This document shows, one piece after another, positions 48,895 through 59,673 of a stretch of DNA of 64,000 nucleotides. The stretch lies in contig NC_057918.1 of the NCBI RefSeq assembly GCF_018873765.1, positions 36,681,871-36,745,870 on the forward strand. Direction: 5' to 3'. Below the pieces are notes generated by a model, which saw only the letters and a list, made by a program, of their open reading frames with translations, was not told the DNA's origin and made no database searches. The DNA comes from Telopea speciosissima (Eukaryota; Streptophyta; Magnoliopsida; Proteales; Proteaceae). A program made the position numbers and the translations under genes. The stretch's first letter is position 1. Each line of letters begins with the position of its first letter.

Positions 48895-50859
48895 TGAGTT
48901 TTGTTTGATTTTGGAGCAACGCACTCTTTTGTGTCTAAAAGTTTTGCCCAGAAGTTGAATGTTAAACCAAAACCTTTGAAACAGAAATTAGCAGTAACTT
49001 TACCATCGGGTGCAACACTGATAGCTGAAACAATTTATGAGGCATGCCTAGTACAAATAGAAAATAAAACACTTGAGGCAAACTTGATACTTCTAGACAT
49101 GAAGAATTTGGACGTGATCCTTGGAATGGATTGGCTATCAACTTACCGAGCAACCATCTCTTGTTATGATAAGGAGATAATTTTTAGACCCGAAAAAGGA
49201 ATGAAATTCAAAATTTCTGGTTTGAAGAGAGGAAATGCAACCGTACCAATTACATCAGCAGTACCAGCTAGGAAGCTTCTCTCTCAAGGATGCCAAGGTT
49301 TCCTTGCGGCCGTGGTAGAGGAAAAGAAGGAAATTAAAATAGAAGATATTGATGTGGTTAGAGATTTCCCTGATGTCTTCCCAACAAATCTCATGGGAGT
49401 ACCTCCAAATATGGAAGTGGAATTTACTATTGACCTGATACCCGGTACGACGCCTATCTCTAAAGCACCTTATCGGATGGCACCAGCTGAACTAAATGAG
49501 TTGAAGGAGCAATTGTAAGAACTCCTAGACAAGGGATACATTCGACCTAGTGTATCGCCTTAGTGCACTAGTCTTATTTGTGAAAAGAAGGATGGGACTA
49601 TGCGGTTATGTATCGATTATTGTGAACTCAACAAAGTCACCATCAAGAATCGATACCCACTGCCTCGGATTGATGATCTCTTTGATCAGTTGCAAGGGGC
49701 AAGACTCTTTTCTAAGATAGACCTACGATCTGGGTATCATCAGTTGAAAGTGAGGAAGGAAAACATATCCAAGACGGTGTTCCAAACACGCTATGGACAC
49801 TATAAATTCGTAGTGATGCCGGTTGGTTTGACTAATGCACCAGCTGTATTTATGGACCTCATGAACCGGGTCTTCCATGAACACCTGGACAAGTTTGTCA
49901 TTATTTTTATTGATGACATCTTGATCTACTCGAAGAACAAGGAAGATCATGAGCAACACCTCAGAATCGTCTTACAAAGGTTGCGAGAAAAACAACTCTA
50001 CACCAAGTTGAGAAAATGTGACTTTTGGCTTGATCAAGTTATGTTCTTGGGCCATGTTATCTTAGCTGGTGGGATTTCTGTTGACCCGACAAAGGTAAAA
50101 GTAGTGACCAAATGGGCCCGACCTACTTCTGCAGCAGACATTCAGAGTTTCTTAGGAATGGTTGGCTAATATAGAAGGTTCATTGAAGGCTTCTTCGGCA
50201 TTTCCACATCTTTGACTGCTTTGACTAGAAAAGGAGTGAAGTTTATCTGGATAGAAGAATGTGAAAAGAGCTTCCAAGAGCTAAAGAAGAGATTAGTGAC
50301 TGCACCGGTGTTAGATTTACCAACTGGCATAGGTGGAATGGTGATCTATAGCGACGCATCTCTAAGGGGGTTAGGCTGCTTTTTGATGCAAAACGGGAAA
50401 GTCATAGCCTATGCTTCTAGACAGTTGAAAGATTATGAGAGGAATTACCCTACTCATGACTTAGAGTTGGCCGCTGTAGTGTTCACGTTGAAGATATGAA
50501 GACACTACCTGTACGGTGAGAAGTGTAAAATTTACACAGATCACAAGAGTTTGAAATACTTCTTCACCCAGAAAGAGCTCAACATGAGGCAACGCCGATG
50601 GCTAGAGTTGATCAAAGATTATGATTGTGACATTTTGTGTCATCCAGGGAAGGCGAACATAGTAGCAGATGCACTCAATAGGAAATCACAAGGTTTATCT
50701 ACAGCTATGTTGATTGAGCAGGTAAAGTTGAAAGAAGAAATTGAGAGCCTAGAATATATTGGGTTTGATCATCAACAGACCAGCTGCTTTATTTGCCAGC
50801 TTGACGATTCAAGCTTGGTCACTGTTGGATCAAATCAAAGAGGGGAAATTAAAAGATGA
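48895..50859 (+). pseudogene. Gypsy 2 protease, RT and RNase H
   Basis: One frame holds protease VLFDFGATHSFVS (Ser of the usual DSG replaced by Phe) and ILGMDWL. RT follows with [16 protein letters not shown] and [12 protein letters not shown]. RNase H has [27 protein letters not shown] and TDHKSLKYF. In-frame stops fall at 49516, 49561, 50167 and 50497; at several of these relatives have Trp or Tyr. Two compensating 1-bp indels flank the 49561 stop. The frame is lost near 50830. Confidence 0.9.
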
Positions 50860-52394
50860 GAAATTGTCTAAGGCTAGAAAGGCAATACAATAAGAGAAGG
50901 AAACACAGTTCAACATCTCTGATGATGGAATTATACGATTGGGAATACGGCTTTGTGTGCCTGACGATGACAATATAAAGGAGTTGATTTTGAATGAAGC
51001 TCATTGCCTTAGAAAGGCAATACAAGAAGAGAAGGAAACACAGTTCAACATCTCTGATGATGGAATTATACGATTGGGAATACGGCTTTGTGTGCCTGAC
51101 GATGACAATATGAAGGAGTTGATTTTGAATGAAGCTCATGCCACACCTTACTCTGTTCATCCTAGAAGTACAAAGATGTATCGAGACCTGAAGGAACGAT
51201 ATTGGTGGGAGAATATGAAACGGGACGTTGCCAGATTTGTTGAAAGATGCTTGATTTGCCAACAGGTGAAAGCTGAACATCAGAGACCTTCGAGGCTATT
51301 ACAATCATTGGAGATTCCACAATGGAAATGGGACTCCATCGGTATGGATTTCATTACCGCACTACCCAAGACCCCTAAAGGTCATGATGCTATATGGGTG
51401 GTAGTGGACCGCCTGACCAAGTCTGCTCACTTTATTACTTACTCTATGACGTATACTGTTGAGAGGATGACTCAGATGTACGTCGATCAAGTGATTCGTT
51501 TGTATGGAGTACCTTTATATATTGTGTCGGACCGAGACGCCAGATTCACTTCTCAATTTTGGAGGGTAGTACAAGAAGCCATGGGAACGAAGTTAAACTT
51601 CAGCACTGCTTTCCATCCTCAGACTGATGGATAGATAGAGAGTGAATCAGATTATTGAGGACATGCTCTGTGCTTGTGTACTTGATTTGAAAGGCAGTTG
51701 GGAGAAGCACCTTCCTTTGGTTGAATTCGCCTACAACAATAGTTTCCAAGTGACCATAGGAATGGCACCTTATAAGACACTTTATGGCAGAAAGTGTCGC
51801 TCACCACTGTTTTGGGACGAGGTCAGAGAAAGGAAGTTAAACAAGCCTGACTTATTCAATGATGCTCAAGAAAAGGTTCAACTGATTCAGAAAAGAATTA
51901 AAATAGCTCAAGACAGACAGAAGAGTTATGCAAACACCATAAGGAAAGAGCTGGAATTTTCTGTGGGTGATAGCATATTCTTGAAGATTGCACCAATGAA
52001 GGGAGTAGTAAGATTTGGTAAGAAAGGGAAGCTTAGCCCCAGATTTATTGGTCCGTTTGAGATTTTACAGAAGGTTGGACCAGTAGCTTACCGATTTGCA
52101 CTACCCCCAACTTTGGCTGGAGTACATGATGTCTTTCATATCTCATTACTTAGGAAATATGTGGTAGACCCATCACACATCCTGAGTTATGAACCACTGC
52201 AGGTACGAGAAGATCTATCGTATGAAGAAACACCTATTTAGATTTTGGATCGTAAAGAGCAAGTCCTACGGAACCGCACCATAGCTTACGTGAAAGTTCT
52301 TTGGAAAAATCATAACATTCACGAGGCTTCGTGGGAAACGGAGGACGATATGCAGAGAAAGTATCCGCAACTTTTCAAAGATCTAGGTATGTAA
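50860..52394 (+). pseudogene. Gypsy 2 integrase with internal duplication
   Basis: It is in another frame from RNase H. The zinc-binding region ([13 protein letters not shown] ... [11 protein letters not shown]), [17 protein letters not shown] and NQIIEDMLCA are visible, followed by the GPFEIL domain and a chromodomain-like end VKVLWKNHNIHEASWE. A 135-bp segment is tandemly repeated (50875-51009 and 51010-51144). A stop and frameshift lie at about 51632 (after HPQTDG). A further in-frame TAG is at 52239. The natural stop is TAA at 52392-52394. Confidence 0.9.
50875..51144 (+). repeat. In-frame 135-bp tandem duplication in integrase
   Basis: Both units start TAGAAAGGCAATACAA and encode the [10 protein letters not shown] ... 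CVPDDDN segment. The copies differ at very few bases, so this duplication is younger than most of the decay. The 135-bp length preserves frame. Confidence 0.93.
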
Positions 52395-52416
52395 ATTTAG
52401 AGCACAAAATTTTTAT

Positions 52417-52428
52417 AAGGGAGAGGGA
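52417..52428 (+). other. Gypsy 2 polypurine tract
   Basis: AAGGGAGAGGGA directly precedes the 3' LTR start TGTAATACCC. Confidence 0.8.
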
Positions 52429-52677
52429 TGTAATACCCGTGCCCAAAATATAAGGGTAATTTGGACTTTTCACCTTGTGTGCAGAATCTGTACCAGTGGA
52501 TTAGTGAAGGATGGAATCTTGGTCGTTAGTATACACACTCGAGGTAAGAACCTTGCTAGTATGTTTAAAGTGTAAGTGCTTGGTAGGCATACTTGTAACT
52601 TCACCTGTGCATTGGTTATAAGTAATTTTTATTTAAATATATTTATTTATAGGACTATTAATATCTGAACTAATTAG

Positions 52678-53908
52678 TGATCAAGCTGCATTTATATATG
52701 TATTTCTTGTTTAATTTAGCAGCTCTTGTCCAATAATTATGGTTTATTGCACATACTTGAATTATTGATTTTTACAGGGATATTGGAGTTTGCAGATATT
52801 TGATACTAAAGGGGGTAGCTTGGGAATACATTATAGAAGAGGGGCTTGAGTGTAATTTAGAAAGATGGAAGATTTAAAGTCCTATTTATCTCTCCTTCCA
52901 ATCATCACTTCATGATTATTCTCTATTATCTCTTTCTTTTTTCTAATTTTAAAACCCATCCCATCATCTCCCCATCTCTCTCTCATCTCCATCTCATATG
53001 TAATCTACCTCTCTCTTTTAGTTTCCTATTCCAACCTGATTCTATCTCTTTCTTTTTTTTAATTTAATTTTAAAAACCACCCCATCATCTCTCCATCTCT
53101 CATCCCCATCTCATACGTAAACCTCTGTCTCTCTCTCTCTTTTACTCTCCTATTCCAACCCAATTCTCCTTTATACCGAGAGCAAGAGAGGAGAGGGAAT
53201 ACGAGACTCGTGCGGCCAAGAGAGGAGAGAGAGTCTTAGGGTTTTTACTTGGAGACGTTGAGATCACCATTGCTGCTGTTGCTGCCATGAAGATCGACTG
53301 TAGCTGTGCTCCCTTGATCGCCATGTGTAGCTAAATTCCCAACCTATTCTCAGGGAGATGAAACTCTGTGAAGTTAATTTATTTTATTTTCTTTGCACAT
53401 TGACTATTTGATGTTAAGACTTCTGTAATTCTTTGATCTGGTTTAATGATGACATCTAGTTAGGATCTTTTGTTTCTGTGATTCAATTGATTCATTCAAA
53501 TAGTGGTTTTCTTTTCCCATGTGGTTGTACCGATGATAGATTATAACTGAAAGAATTAAGCGTGCCAAGCCTTGTAGCGAAGGATGATAGTACTCGTCAA
53601 GATACCCTATATCTAGGAGGAACCCTATACTTTGTGGTGTCATTGGGCTTGTAGCCGCAGTGAACCATAATGTGTGAGATAGTGAGTTAAATCAATCTAA
53701 CAGAGTGAATTCGACCCGAGGATAGTTCTTCTCATCTTATCATTCACATTATTCTTTGTTTATCGTTGTTTTAGGTTCAGTTTAATTTCTAGTTACCTTT
53801 AATTAGCTTAATTCTTTCTTTGCAATATTTCTTCCAGTTCCTCGTAGATCGACCCCTTGCTACTTGCTAGATTAATTTAGGGTTTTATTTTTGACTGGTT
53901 AACGGTCA
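52678..53908 (+). repeat. Athila-like 5' LTR, 1231 bp
   Basis: It starts TGATCAAGCTGCATTTATAT and ends TTAACGGTCA. It lacks about 105 bp that the right LTR has (58826-58928), at a site with a TA microhomology. Confidence 0.9.
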
Positions 53909-53910
53909 AA

Positions 53911-53932
53911 TTTTGGCGCTGTTGCCGGGAAA
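53911..53932 (+). other. Athila-like primer-binding site (Asp tRNA type)
   Basis: TTTTGGCGCTGTTGCCGGGA, two bases after the LTR, is close to the TGGCGCCGTTGCCGGGGA site complementary to tRNA-Asp that plant Athila and related elements use. One internal C is changed to T. Confidence 0.8.
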
Positions 53933-54412
53933 CTGAAGCACGGTTGCTAAGATTGATTGAGTTGTTTTGTGTTATTTTGTATTAGTTTTAATTTTATTTT
54001 TATTTTTAATCTCTTTATTAGGTTAATTTTAGTATACCTAACATTCTCTTTGTTTGTGCAGGAAGCTGAGTAGATTGAGTAGGACAAGCTGTCCGTTTGG
54101 TTTACTTTTAATTCCTAGACTTTATGTAATTAGGGTTATTTTATGTAATTTTTTTATTCCAGCATTAGATTGGGTGTTTAGGTTTAATTTTAATTCCCCC
54201 AGCCCCTTAAGATCATATGTGTAACCGTTCATCGGGGGCAGCATGTGGAATTACGCAACCGCCAACACCAGGTAAGTATTTTCGTTAGTTTTAAATCAGT
54301 TATTTTTTTTTACTTTTTATTTCTGATTTTTATTTTTATTAAGTGTTTTTTTATTAGTTATCACGTTTTAATTTACTAGTTTTAATTTTTATTTAATCAG
54401 CACGTTCAACCT
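53933..54412 (+). other. Athila-like untranslated leader
   Basis: T-rich noncoding sequence between the primer site and gag. Confidence 0.5.
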
Positions 54413-55200
54413 GTGTTGTGTTTTATGCATGGTCGACGTTCTTTGCACCCCAACCTGACTGCCATTGACCTAGAAATAGAGCAATCTATGGCTAGACCTA
54501 AGGATAAGGATAATAATAATAAAATGGGTGATGAAAACCAGCCAAGAAGGCCTCTGAGTGAGCACTTCACTCCAACTGCCTATACCCCTGCATCTTGTAT
54601 TCAGTTGCTTGCCATTCAAGCTGCTCAATATGAGATCAAGTCCAGCATCATACAGATGTTACCATCCTATTATGGACTTGCTAATGAGGAGCCTTACAAG
54701 CATCTTGATGAGTTCTTAGAGGTGTGCTCTACAGTCAAAATCCAAATCCTCTCTGAAGATGCCCTAAAGTTACTCCTATTCCCATTTTCCTTAACGGACA
54801 AAGCCAAACACTGGCTTCATTCCCTAGATTTGGTTAGGATTTCTACATGGGCGGGGATGCAGCAGGAATTTTAAAAAAAAAATTTCCCCATTGGCCGGAC
54901 TAATAGCCTTAGAAGAGCCATTACTAGTTTCTCCCAATTAGAGGGCAAACAATTTCATGAAGCGTGGGAGAGACCCAAGGAATTACTTAGGAAGTGCCCC
55001 CACCACGCTGTCCCAAAATGGCAGTTAGTCCAGTGCTTTTATGATGGTCTCCATGACCGATATAGGCAGATGGTGGCCTCCTTTTGTGGTGGAACATTTA
55101 TGCACAAGAATAAGACAGAAGCATGGGATCTTTTTGAACCCTTAGTGAGAATTCCCAACATCATGCTTCGGCCTCTCAGACGGAGATTCCACACATAGGG
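54413..55200 (+). pseudogene. Athila-like gag
   Basis: The gag matches the plant retrotransposon gag pattern: IQMLPSYYGLANEEPYKHLD, EFLEVCSTV, LLLFPFSLTDKAKHWLHSL. A TAA stop at 54872 interrupts an unshifted frame that continues with FPIGRTNSLRRAITSF, QFHEAWERPKELLRKCPHH and QCFYDGLHDRYRQMV. The reading ends at a stop near 55196. An in-frame ATG at 54488 (MARPKD) is an alternative start. Confidence 0.85.
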
Positions 55201-56379
55201 CAACCAAAGAAGGGTGGTCTCTATGAGATTAATCCAACTGTAGAGATGACTGCTAAGGTTGATATGCTGTCCAAAAAATCAGACTATTTGATGTCTCTAG
55301 GACAGCATTCTATGTCCCCTTTCCCAATGAATTTTCCTCCACCCAATCAGACTGAAGCTTGTGCCTTATGTGCTAGCCCTAGTCATTATGTGATGGACTA
55401 TCCTTTGGCTGCACAATACCCTGAATTTGTTCAGGAATAGGTACAAGTGACTCAAGGTTTTCCTAAATCGGGTAATGATCTTTTTTCCAATACCTATAAC
55501 CCAGAATGACGAAACCACCCAAACCTTTCATGGAGAAACTCAGTACCTAATAACCCTCCAAACCCACCATATAGGTCACCATTTAATGTTCAAACCAATG
55601 CCTATATGGGTGGACAGCCAACATATCCTCAACCCCAACAGAATGAATCCTTTGAGGAAAAGGTGCTAAAAGCATTAAGTGGACTCGAGCAAAACACACA
55701 ACTGCTTCACTCACATACTCAGTTCATTAATAAGCTAGAGAACCAGTTGGGTTAGCTAGCCGATGCTATAAGTAGGAGGGAGGTTGGCCAATTGCCAAGT
55801 CAGCCAATAGGTAACCCAAACAGTCAAACGTGTCGAGGGAAAGAGCAAGTCCAGTCAGTCACAGTCTTAAGGAGCGGCACAAGGGTGGAAAAACCTGTTG
55901 CACCCTTAGCCATTAATGGGACACTGCCCACTGGTTCTCAAGGTCAGGGAGAGGCTGAGTCAACCAGAGAGAAATCCGGTGGTGATGTAGACACATATGA
56001 TTCCATTACTGAAACACCACCTGTGAAACCCATTCATCAGTTCCCAAGGAAGGGGCTGCACATTCCTATTGTGGAGGGACCATCACCTGATTCTTATATT
56101 CCAAAGGTCCCTTTTCCCCAAGCACTTCAGACACCATCTTACCTCCTTCAGGGTAAACAGGGTGAAAAGATGCAAAAGATGATCGACTTGTTCCAACAAG
56201 TTCGCATCAATCTCCCCCTCTTGGATGCTATCAAGCAAGTTCCTGCTTATGCTAAGTTTTTGAAAGATCTCTGCACCCAAAAGCGTAAGTTGAGAACTCA
56301 AATCCCTCAGACCATCCATTTGACTGAACAGGTTAGTTCGGTAATTTCCAGCCACCTACCCCCTAAGCTTATGCACCTC
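55201..56379 (+). pseudogene. Athila-like gag-protease linker region
   Basis: Broken frames continue the polyprotein. They include a TEACALCASPSHYVMDYPLA segment like the zinc-finger linker (CxxC near 55360) and a region with FLKDLCTQKRKLRTQ (about 56260-56300). This last resembles the conserved FLKDL...KRK block before the protease of this family. No single frame is intact. Confidence 0.65.
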
Positions 56380-56860
56380 TTATTTCTTGCAACATTGGAG
56401 ATCTCTCTATAAGTAGGGCACTACTTGATTTAGGGGCTAGTGTGAATATTTTTCCTAGTTCAGTCTATGACAGATTTGGTTTAGGAGATTTGAAACCCAT
56501 TGAGGAATCCTTCAGTTGGATGATTGTTTAATCAAAACACCTCGTGGGTTGTTAGAAGATGTTTTAGTGAAGGTGGAAGAATTGTACTTTCCTGTGGACT
56601 TCCTTATCCTGGATATGGATACAGCCACCACAGCTAAGCTTCCCTCTATCATTTTAGGGCGCCTTCTTAGCTACTACGAATGCTTGCATAAATTGTAGAT
56701 CGGGTGCCATGGACATCTCTTTTGGGAATAAGAAGCTTAGGCTCAACATCTTCAATGCATCCTTAGGTTCCTTTAGAGAAGAAGAGTGCTATGCATTGGA
56801 TTTATTAGACGAAGTTGTGTCTGATCACACTTCTCATGTGCTTATTGATGACCCTTTGTA
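56380..56860 (+). pseudogene. Athila-like aspartic protease
   Basis: The reading RALLDLGASVNIFPSSVYDR (about 56412-56472), with LDLGAS at the active site, and GLLEDVLVKVEELYFPVDF with SIILGR (56516-56698) match the Athila-group protease. A frameshift lies at about 56510 and a stop at 56696. The expected RT domain does not follow. Confidence 0.8.
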
Positions 56861-57945
56861 GCACTATGTAATGTTTGGAGATGAGTCTGAGGCATACACT
56901 AAAGAGGTGCATACTTTGCTAGATTCCTCACCCTCTTTAGAACAGCCACCTTGAACAGTTAGGTTTGAGCCACTCCCCCCTTTGGTTACATCTCCCCAAC
57001 CTTCTTCTAAACCGGCTCCTTGGTATGATTTGATCCTTGACCCTCTGTGAGTCAGTCTGAGTCTGGATGAAGACTCTAAACTTAGCGCTCTAGTGGGAGG
57101 CAACCCACTCTAGTTATTGCTTTCTTTATTATTTATTTATTTTTTCTTTTCTACTGCTTTTGTTTTCTAGTAGTTGTTTTGCAACGTTCATCTCCTATAG
57201 TGGATTTACTTTGTCATTGGTGATCACATCTTTGATTCACTGCCTCGCCAGCCCCACCTTAGGTTGTCTCGCTCCTTCCTTTATTTTTACGTTCCCCTTG
57301 CTATGATTTTCTATTTTTGTATGTCATTGGGGACAATGCCGTTTAAGTTGGGGAGGGAGGATTTTGGAAATTTTTTTTGTATATGACTCTTTGATTCATC
57401 TACATTCTTGGAAAACTCTCATGCACTCATATTTATAATGATACTTTTACTTTACAGTGCATTTGACTCTAGGTTGTGAGAAAATTAATTCAACACAGTG
57501 TTAAGTATTGAACCTTTATTTTTTCGACTGTCATTTGTGAGCTTGCTTAATGCTTCTAAACATATAGGTCTACCCAGTATGTGATATTTTGAATGTTTAG
57601 GCAGACCACTGCTTAATTGTGTTTGCATTCTCTTTTGTTTTGAAAAAATAAATAAATTATGAGAGTTGAGTTCTGTTGCTTCATCTTAGTAACCGGGGCA
57701 TTTAGGCCACAAGCCCGGAGTCTCGCGTAAAACGGTTGGAGTGACCAGTTAGGTTATTATTACTAGTATTCTTGAATCCAGTTTGGGCTTGTAGCCTTTT
57801 TGGTTTGAGTGAGTAAGCTTGAGGAGTGTTTCACACTCAATCCCCTAAAGCCATCTAGCTTGGGAGTGGTTGGCTTAAAGCTCGTTACATGAGCCTTCTA
57901 GAAAGCTTAAAAGGCCTGAACATTGCACGGATCTGAGAATCACGT

Positions 57946-57980
<35 letters not shown>

Positions 57981-58325
57981 AAAAAAGGAAAAGAAAAGAA
58001 AAATAAGTGAGCTACATTGATTATGAGGTGTTACACGAGCTAGCATGTGCGTTTGTAAAAGGTTTAGATGTCACAATTCATGGTGAACCAGTGGGTTGAA
58101 AAGCAGAAAGTGAGAGCTTGATGGCTTAGGAGAAGTCTTCGTTCATTGCTTAGCTCTTGTGTTCACATGAACCAAACATCCTATGAGTTGATGTGCAATA
58201 GTAAATTGTCATTATTTCTTTGAATGCATCTTATGTAGATAGACTGTTTATGAACCAGAGAGTTGAGTCAGTTATTTTCTTTATTCTCTTTCACTCGAGG
58301 ATGAGCAAAAGCTTAAGTTGGGGAG
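56861..58325 (+). other. Athila-like 3' noncoding region and polypurine tract
   Basis: There is no pol remnant. Two conserved-looking GGGGACAATGCC...AAGTTGGGGAGGG-type blocks occur: one near 57335-57360 and one (AAGCTTAAGTTGGGGAG) directly before the right LTR. An A29-type run is at about 57951-57978. Confidence 0.7.
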
Positions 58326-59673
58326 TGTGATCGAGCTGCATTTATATATGTATTTCTTGTTTAATTTAGCAGCTCTTGTCCAATAATTATGATTTATTGC
58401 ACTAAAATACTTGAATTATTGGTTATTACAGGGATATTGGAGTTTGCAGATATTTGATGCTAAAGGGGGTAGCTTGGGAATACATTATAGAAGAGGGGCT
58501 TGAGTGTAATTTAAAAAGTTGGAAGATTTAAAAGTTCTATTTATCTCTCCTTCCAATCATCACTTCATGATTATTATCCATTGTCTCTTTCTTTTTTCTA
58601 ATTTTAAAACCCATCCCATCATCTCCCCATCTCTCTCTCATCTCCATCTCATACGTAACCTACCTCTCTCTTTTAGTTTCCTATTCCAACCTGATTCTGT
58701 CTCTTTCTTTTTTTTAATTTAATTTTAAAAACCACCCCATCATCTCTCCATCTCTCATCCCCATCTCATACGTAAACCTCCCTCTCTCTCTCTTTAACTC
58801 TCCTATTCCAACCCGATTCTCCTTTATCTTTTCCTTTTTCTAATTTTAAAAACCCATCTCACCTTTTCCCATGAAGGGAAAGAGACTCATTAAAAAGGGG
58901 GGCAGAATATAGATTGGAGATCTATCCACCTACCGAGAGCAAGAGAGGAGAGGGAAACGAGACTCGTGTGGCCAAGAGAGGAGAGAGGGTCTTAGGGTTT
59001 CTACTTGGAGACGTTGAGATCATTATTGCTATCATTGTTGCCATGAAGATCGACTGTAGCTGTGCTCCCTTGATCGCCATGTGTAGCTAAATTCCTAACC
59101 TATTCTCAGGGAGATGAAACTCTGTGAAGTTAATTTATTTTATTTTCTTTGCACATTGGCTATTTGATGTTAAGACTTCTGTAATTCTTTGATCTGGTTT
59201 AATGATGACATCTAGTTAGGATCTTTTGTTTCTGTGATTCAATTGATTCGTTCAAATAGTGGTTTTCTTTTCCCATGTGGTTGTACCAAAGATAGGTTAT
59301 ACCTGAATGAACTAAGCGTGCCAAGCCTCATAGCGAAGGACGATAGTACTCGTCAAGATGCCCTATATCTAGGAGGAACCCTATACTTTGTGGTGTCATT
59401 GGATTTGTAGCTGCAGTGACCCGTAATGTGCGAGATAGTGAGTTAAATCAATCTAACAGAGTGAATTCGACCCGAGGATAGTTCTTCTCATCTTATCATT
59501 CACATTATTCTTTGTTTATCGTTGTTCTAGGTTCAATTTAATTTCTAGTTACCTTTAATTAGCTTAATTCCTTCTTTGCGATATTTCTTCCAGTTCCCCG
59601 TAGATCGACCCCTTACTTGCTACTTGCTAGATTAATTTAGGGTTTTATTTTTGACCGATTAACGACACGATCA
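58326..59673 (+). repeat. Athila-like 3' LTR, about 1.35 kb
   Basis: It matches 52678-53908 apart from about 105 extra bases (58826-58928) and a longer end (ACACGATCA for GTCA). It starts TGTGATCGAGCTGC just after the purine tract. Confidence 0.9.

Larger units (their letters stand above)
52678..59673 (+). mobile_element. Non-autonomous Athila-like gypsy element (gag-protease, no pol)
   Basis: The LTRs are 52678-53908 and 58326-59673. Inverted ends TGATC/GATCA are seen in the right copy. The flanks ATTAG (52673-52677) and GTTAG (59674-59678) fit a 5-bp target duplication with one change. The Asp-tRNA-type primer site and an Athila-type gag and protease are present. RT, RNase H and integrase are absent. 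It sits inside the gypsy 2 3' LTR. Confidence 0.88.

Noticed and set aside
50849..51280. 143-codon minus ORF with internal repeat
   Set aside because: Antisense to the duplicated integrase segment.
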